Below the pieces are notes generated by a model. The model was not told the origin of the DNA, made no database searches, and worked only from the letters and a program-made list of their open reading frames with translations. The position numbers were made by a program, and so were the translations under genes. A DNA stretch of 64,000 nucleotides, from positions 124,001 to 188,000 of the forward strand of contig WACJ01000372.1 in NCBI GenBank assembly GCA_008973525.1. Direction: 5' to 3'. The stretch is from Stenopsyche tienmushanensis. Its lineage: Eukaryota > Arthropoda > Insecta > Trichoptera > Stenopsychidae. This document shows positions 60,178 to 64,000 of this stretch, one piece after another (within the stretch, counting starts at the first letter, position 1; each line of letters opens with the position of its first letter).

Positions 60178-60399
60178 TTAATCCTTTCAATGCGCGTGCA
60201 CTATTATGTTATGTGTCTTATGTTAAGCGCTCGCTTTTATAACAAATTCATTGATCCAAATTATTGTGACTGTGTGTGTATAATAAATGAGGATGAGTTT
60301 GAAGATGCAAATGAAAATGGTGTTATACAGAGTCCTTTTCAAGTTTTTCAAAGGTACACTAACTGACTGTAAATTCAAACAAAAGCACTTGAATTACAA
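60178..60399 (+). mobile_element. possible TTAA-element end
   Basis: TTAA at 60178-60181 is followed by TCCTTTCAATGCGCG, similar in plan to the other TTAA-CCTTT ends. A 71-codon frame across it contains an acidic stretch (NEDEFEDANENG) but is not recognised. Confidence 0.3.
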
Positions 60400-61336
60400 C
60401 AACTGTAAAATATTGGGTGAAAGAGTTTAACACTCTCGTCACAAATTCGAGTCGCCAAAAGATAAGCAAATACGAACGGACAAGGATAGGAATGTGCAAG
60501 TTTCGAGGTCGATCTCGGAAGATATTTAGATATTTGTCATCTGGAAGATATTATAGAAAGACGTTTGTAATATATATTCGTAAGTTCGAAATAACTTGTT
60601 AAATCGATTTTAAGTGGAGCGTATATACAATGGACGCAGCGACGAACGAGTTAAACAAGGCCGTACGAGCTGCCAAGACGAACATCGCAGTGGTTGACCA
60701 CGTCAGAAATGGTGAAGAAAAGCAACAAAATGGTATTGGATGACCATCGGCTGAAAGTCCACAAGCTAACAGACATGGAAGGCATTTCAAAAAGTACTGC
60801 ACATCGCATATTAACAGAAAATTTGAACATGAGAAAGCTGTACGCAAGATGGATGCCGCGTTTGCTCAAAATGGAACAAAAACAGCGTTATGTAGATGTT
60901 TCAATCGAGTGTTAAGCGATGTTTCACAGCAATAAAACCGAGTTTTTGCGTTGATTCATAATCATGGATGAAATATGGGTCCATCACTTTACAAATAATG
61001 GAATGAAAAGGGAGAATCAGTTTCAAAGATGATGAAAATAGTTCCATCTGCAGTTCTTCAATTGCGTCAATTTTTTCAGATGCTCGTTGGATAGTCTCAT
61101 TGACTATTTTGAAAAAGGAAAATACTATGCGAACTTAGTCCAACATTTAAGTGACAAAATAAAGAAAAAACTGCCGCATTTGGCTAATAAGAAAGTGTTG
61201 TGTCATCAAGACAATGCACCAGTTCACACATTCATTATCTCGATGGCCAAAATCAATGAGTATTTGCCAGATTTATTGAACAGGTTATTGAGGCTATTAA
61301 GCATTGCTGGGAAAAGTGTATCGAGCTGAAAGGAAA
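60400..61336 (+). pseudogene. mariner relic carrying a TTAA-bounded insertion
   Basis: Begins KYWVKEF at about 60405, is interrupted at 60431-60650, and resumes with KQGRTSCQDEHRSG. It continues TSEMVKKSNKMVLDDHRLKV, SKSTAHRILTENLNMRKLYA and RWMPRLLKMEQKQRYVDV. The first catalytic region is mostly lost (MDE, HHFT). Then EKGKYYANLVQHLSDKIKKK and KKVLCHQDNAPVHTFIISMA keep the second catalytic aspartate. The third block is deleted, and EAIKHCWEKCIELKGN ends the frame. The 3' end runs directly into the piggyBac terminus. Confidence 0.8.
60427..60654. mobile_element. 220-bp TTAA-flanked insertion in the mariner
   Basis: TTAA at 60427-60430 and at 60651-60654 bracket 220 bp. Removing the insert and one TTAA restores the mariner wording EFK(Q)GRTS, so this is a genuine insertion with target duplication. 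The ends CACTCTCGTCAC and, reversed, CTCGTTCGTCGC agree at 8 of 12. The interior matches the first part of R1 (57595-57825). It is a piggyBac-type non-autonomous element. Confidence 0.75.
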
Positions 61337-63655
61337 CTAAACCCTTTGCACTCCGCTGTCCCCTCTCAAGGGACATAGTAATTCTAGCATATCACTCGGA
61401 TGTCCCCTCTCGTGGGACATTAGAATTTATTAGTGATTACGGAGAATCAACTTATTCCAGCACAACTTTTTGAGAAATGCATGTCTCCCTAAAGTTTTCT
61501 GTTGAAATGGCACAAGAAATCAAATCAAAATATGGTACAATTACTAAGATATATAGCGGGTTTTACGTCAGAAGAGAACGCGAAAAGTGCGCGTGGACAG
61601 ACAAGAGAATCTTCACACATATTTTTTAACCGTTTGCCGTACGATCCCGGCGTATCCCGTCTTAGCCGGAGCACATCTGTGACGGCATCTGCAGATAAAA
61701 CTTGCTCGGCTAAACCTCTCGCGCCGGATTAGTCTATTGTATACCGCCTTCGAGGGACAAAAAAAGGGACAAAAAAAAGGGACAAAAAAACAAACCATTT
61801 ATATTGCTCAAAGACTCTCAAACTTTTCTGAGTAAAATAAATTAATTTTGGTAAATAATTCGATTTTTGCGATGCACCTATAGACATTTTTAGAAGTATT
61901 TGGACTGAGGAAGTTAAAAAATTATTGATAGAATGTACAAATGCTTATGGAAAAAAGTTGTCGAAAAACAATTTACCAAAAACAAACTGCAAAAAACAAA
62001 CCAAATTCAATGAAATAAATGGTATGGAATTGGATAAATTTTTTGGGCTGTGTTTGCTCGGTGGGCAGATAGGCTTTCCAACACTAAGAAAAATGTTTTC
62101 ACGAGATCTATTGTATTACCATCCAATACTTTCTTATGTAATGTCAGGCAGAAGATTCGAAAAAATATTGAGATGTTTGAATTGTACTATAAACAACAAT
62201 GACAGGATGTCAAAAATAAGTCCACTTGTAGACATCGTTGTTTCGAATTTTCAAGATGTATATTCTCCATCGGAAGAAATTTCTTTAGATGAATCTCTTC
62301 TTCTTCATCGAGGGCGACTGTGGTTACGGCAATACATGAAAGGGAAGAAAGCTAAGTATGGCATCAAATTTTATAAATTGTGTTCCCCAAATGGATACAT
62401 CCATAATCTAGAAATCTATAGAGGAAGGTTATTTGATAACGAACCTAGGGGAACCAAAATTGATGCTAGTGTACTAAAATTGATGAATCCATTCCTCCAC
62501 AAAGGTCATCATGTTTTTATGGACAATTTTTACAATAACATTTCACTATCAAGTAAATTATTAGAAAAAAGGACGCATACAACAGGGACATTACGTGCAA
62601 ATAGAAGGGGAAATCCAGAAGAAATAACAAAGAAGAAGGTTAAAAAGGGAGAACACATATGGTTAAGAAAAAATAATATATATATTTCAAAATGGCACGA
62701 TACTAGAGACGTATTAAGCATTACAACCAAACATCACCCTCAGCTCATCGAAAAAACTAACAGATATGGAATCATAAAAATAAAGCCCATTGAAGTTGTG
62801 GAATACAACAAATTTATGGGTGGTGTTGATAGATCGGATCAACTGATATCCTATTATTCGTGCCCCCGAAAAACGATTCGGTGGTATAAAAAAATAATAT
62901 TTCATCTGCTGGACATGGCAGTATTAAATGCGTTTATTTTATATCGTTTGAAAATTGGTGATAAAAAATTTTTTCTAGAGTTTAGAGATAGTTTGATAAA
63001 ATCGCTATTAGGGATTAGTAATTTAAAAAGTCATAGAGACATTGTAGCTACCACTTCTGGTTTAACAGTAGTCAATACAAACACGCAGCATGCTTTAGAA
63101 AAAATTCCTGTCCCAGAAAATTATAAGAGAAAAACTTATTATTTACGCTGCAGGTGGTGCTCGAAAAACAATAAGCGCACCGAAACTTCGTGGAGATGTC
63201 AAACGTGTCCAAATAATCCACCTCTATGTTGTGGAAATTGTTTTTTAGGTTATCATAATCATAATGAATAATTTGTTTTGTTATTTTCTGTGAATTTTTC
63301 TTTTGTAATTTTTTGTAAGCATATAAAATTATTTTGCAATCTTATGACCTGTATTATTATTTTTTGGTAACTTTGTAAACCCTTTTTTGAGTAATTTTGT
63401 AAATGTATACTTTTTGTGTAATTATCGCACATACACAAATTGAATATAATACAATAAAATAGAATACAATCCTCGGCAAAAATAAAAATGTTGAGAACAA
63501 TTGCTTTCGACTCCCATTGCCCTAATACAAAATACGAGAGAATAACCGACCGCTCAATGGGTGTTCTAGCGATGGTTTTGTGATTCTTTGAATATGGTCG
63601 CAATCGGATTTACGAGACGAGACAATCAGAATCTGACTGTGCGTCAAAGCGTTAA
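61337..63655 (+). mobile_element. piggyBac-like element
   Basis: The left end is CTAA(A) then CCCTTTGCACTCC at 61342. It is followed by palindromes TGTCCCCTCTCAAGGGACA (61357-61375) and TGTCCCCTCTCGTGGGACA (61401-61419). The right boundary is tentative: TTAA at 63652-63655, preceded by GTGCGTCAAAGCG, which only partly resembles the expected GAGTGCAAAGGG. The length of about 2.3 kb is normal for piggyBac. The left target reads CTAA, a mutated or variant TTAA. It lies against the 3' end of a mariner relic, so it probably inserted there. Three GGGACAAAAAAA units (about 61754-61790) sit between the left end and the transposase. Confidence 0.65.
61859..63271 (+). CDS. piggyBac-type transposase, N-terminus missing
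   Basis: A 471-codon open frame begins after a TAA at 61856-61858 and ends at TAA 63269-63271. It starts inside the DDE_Tnp_1_7 domain (PIDIFRSIWTEEVKKLLIEC). No ATG lies upstream in frame; a TTG at 61925 is the first alternative start. Counting from that TTG, the catalytic aspartates are D122 (SLDESLLLH), D200 (VFMDNFY) and D302 or D305 (GGVDRSDQ), with the normal spacing of about 78 and 102. The C-terminus has a cysteine-rich domain (CRWCSKNN, WRCQTC, PPLCCGNCFLGYH) that in the family binds the element ends. Full-length members are about 560-600 residues, so roughly 100-130 N-terminal residues are lost. The enzyme would excise and insert at TTAA. The unbroken frame suggests a relatively young copy, but function is unproven. 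Confidence 0.88.
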   Translation, partial: FDFCDAPIDIFRSIWTEEVKKLLIECTNAYGKKLSKNNLPKTNCKKQTKFNEINGMELDKFFGLCLLGGQIGFPTLRKMFSRDLLYYHPILSYVMSGRRFEKILRCLNCTINNNDRMSKISPLVDIVVSNFQDVYSPSEEISLDESLLLHRGRLWLRQYMKGKKAKYGIKFYKLCSPNGYIHNLEIYRGRLFDNEPRGTKIDASVLKLMNPFLHKGHHVFMDNFYNNISLSSKLLEKRTHTTGTLRANRRGNPEEITKKKVKKGEHIWLRKNNIYISKWHDTRDVLSITTKHHPQLIEKTNRYGIIKIKPIEVVEYNKFMGGVDRSDQLISYYSCPRKTIRWYKKIIFHLLDMAVLNAFILYRLKIGDKKFFLEFRDSLIKSLLGISNLKSHRDIVATTSGLTVVNTNTQHALEKIPVPENYKRKTYYLRCRWCSKNNKRTETSWRCQTCPNNPPLCCGNCFLGYHNHNE

Positions 63656-64000
63656 GGCTGGAAATGTGTATTATCAAGTCTTATATAATTTACTGTATAT
63701 AAAAAGGAAAAAAGCGTCAAACTACTTATTATTGTCAAACGTGAGCAAATCAGTCTGCAATGTTTATTGGGGAGTGCTTCAAAGTTTTTCACACTGTAAA
63801 AAATGCTATCAAATCTGATAAGCAGAAATCGTTTCTGAAAAATGCTTATGATAACTGGTAGCCCTGCCCACGAGCAGACAATAACATGAAGAAAATATGT
63901 ACTGTTTGCAATCAGCATTCGATGCATAGAATGCGTCAATAAAATGAGATTACATATAGGAATTGAATGAGTCAGTATGAATGAATAGTCAAGAAATATA
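63656..64000. other. unannotated end of the window
   Basis: Short frames on both strands (63588-63818 plus, 63652-63939 minus) have no recognised domain. No remaining mariner sequence could be identified here that would confirm the piggyBac insertion site. Confidence 0.35.

Overview
This window is eukaryotic, and most likely from an insect. It is AT-rich, intron-like or intergenic DNA with no recognisable host protein-coding gene. One intact RNA gene is present, a tRNA-Leu(CAG) with A box, B box, long variable arm and a T-run terminator. Nearly everything else that can be identified is transposon-derived: mariner/Tc1, piggyBac-like (TTAA target), Helitron, pogo/Tigger and hAT-like. CpG dinucleotides are plentiful despite the low GC, which fits Hymenoptera such as ants or sawflies, but the species cannot be fixed from sequence alone.

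Layout. From 1 to 6.5 kb there are Helitron 5' ends, some tandemly duplicated, scrambled piggyBac pieces, a mariner remnant and a PIF1-like helicase fragment. From 8 to 25 kb there are TTAA-type ends and short elements, a dispersed repeat family (R2), a 65-bp minisatellite made from a Tc1-like transposase motif, mariner relics, the tRNA, and a 793-bp TTAA-flanked element. At 26.9-27.9 kb lies a complete but dead mariner with both inverted repeats. At 35.3-38.2 kb lies a degraded Helitron whose two ends and PIF1 helicase motifs can be read. From 39.9 to 49.3 kb there are a hAT-like relic, R2, a perfect 283-bp palindrome, two pogo-like MITEs, one with perfect inverted repeats, and a Tigger/Jerky-like relic. 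From 50 to 61.3 kb there are four more mariner relics, one carrying a TTAA-bounded insertion. At 61.3-63.7 kb lies a piggyBac-like element whose transposase keeps a 471-codon open frame and all three catalytic aspartates.

Between the repeats are stretches of higher complexity and higher CpG, for example 2.28-3.12, 6.9-8.0, 10.9-11.9, 15.8-16.6, 21.5-23.0, 43.0-44.7, 46.3-47.0, 51.0-51.7 and 53.0-53.7 kb. They have no coding signature. They are the best candidates for host regulatory or intronic DNA, but that is inference.

The piggyBac-like transposase could act on the many TTAA-CCTTT ends in the window, because its own 5' end shares their architecture: a TTAA flank, a short CCCTTT-type terminus, then two subterminal palindromes 44 bp apart. 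Its N-terminus looks missing, so activity is doubtful. The mariner, Helitron, hAT and Tigger copies are all inactivated by stops, frameshifts, deletions or catalytic substitutions.
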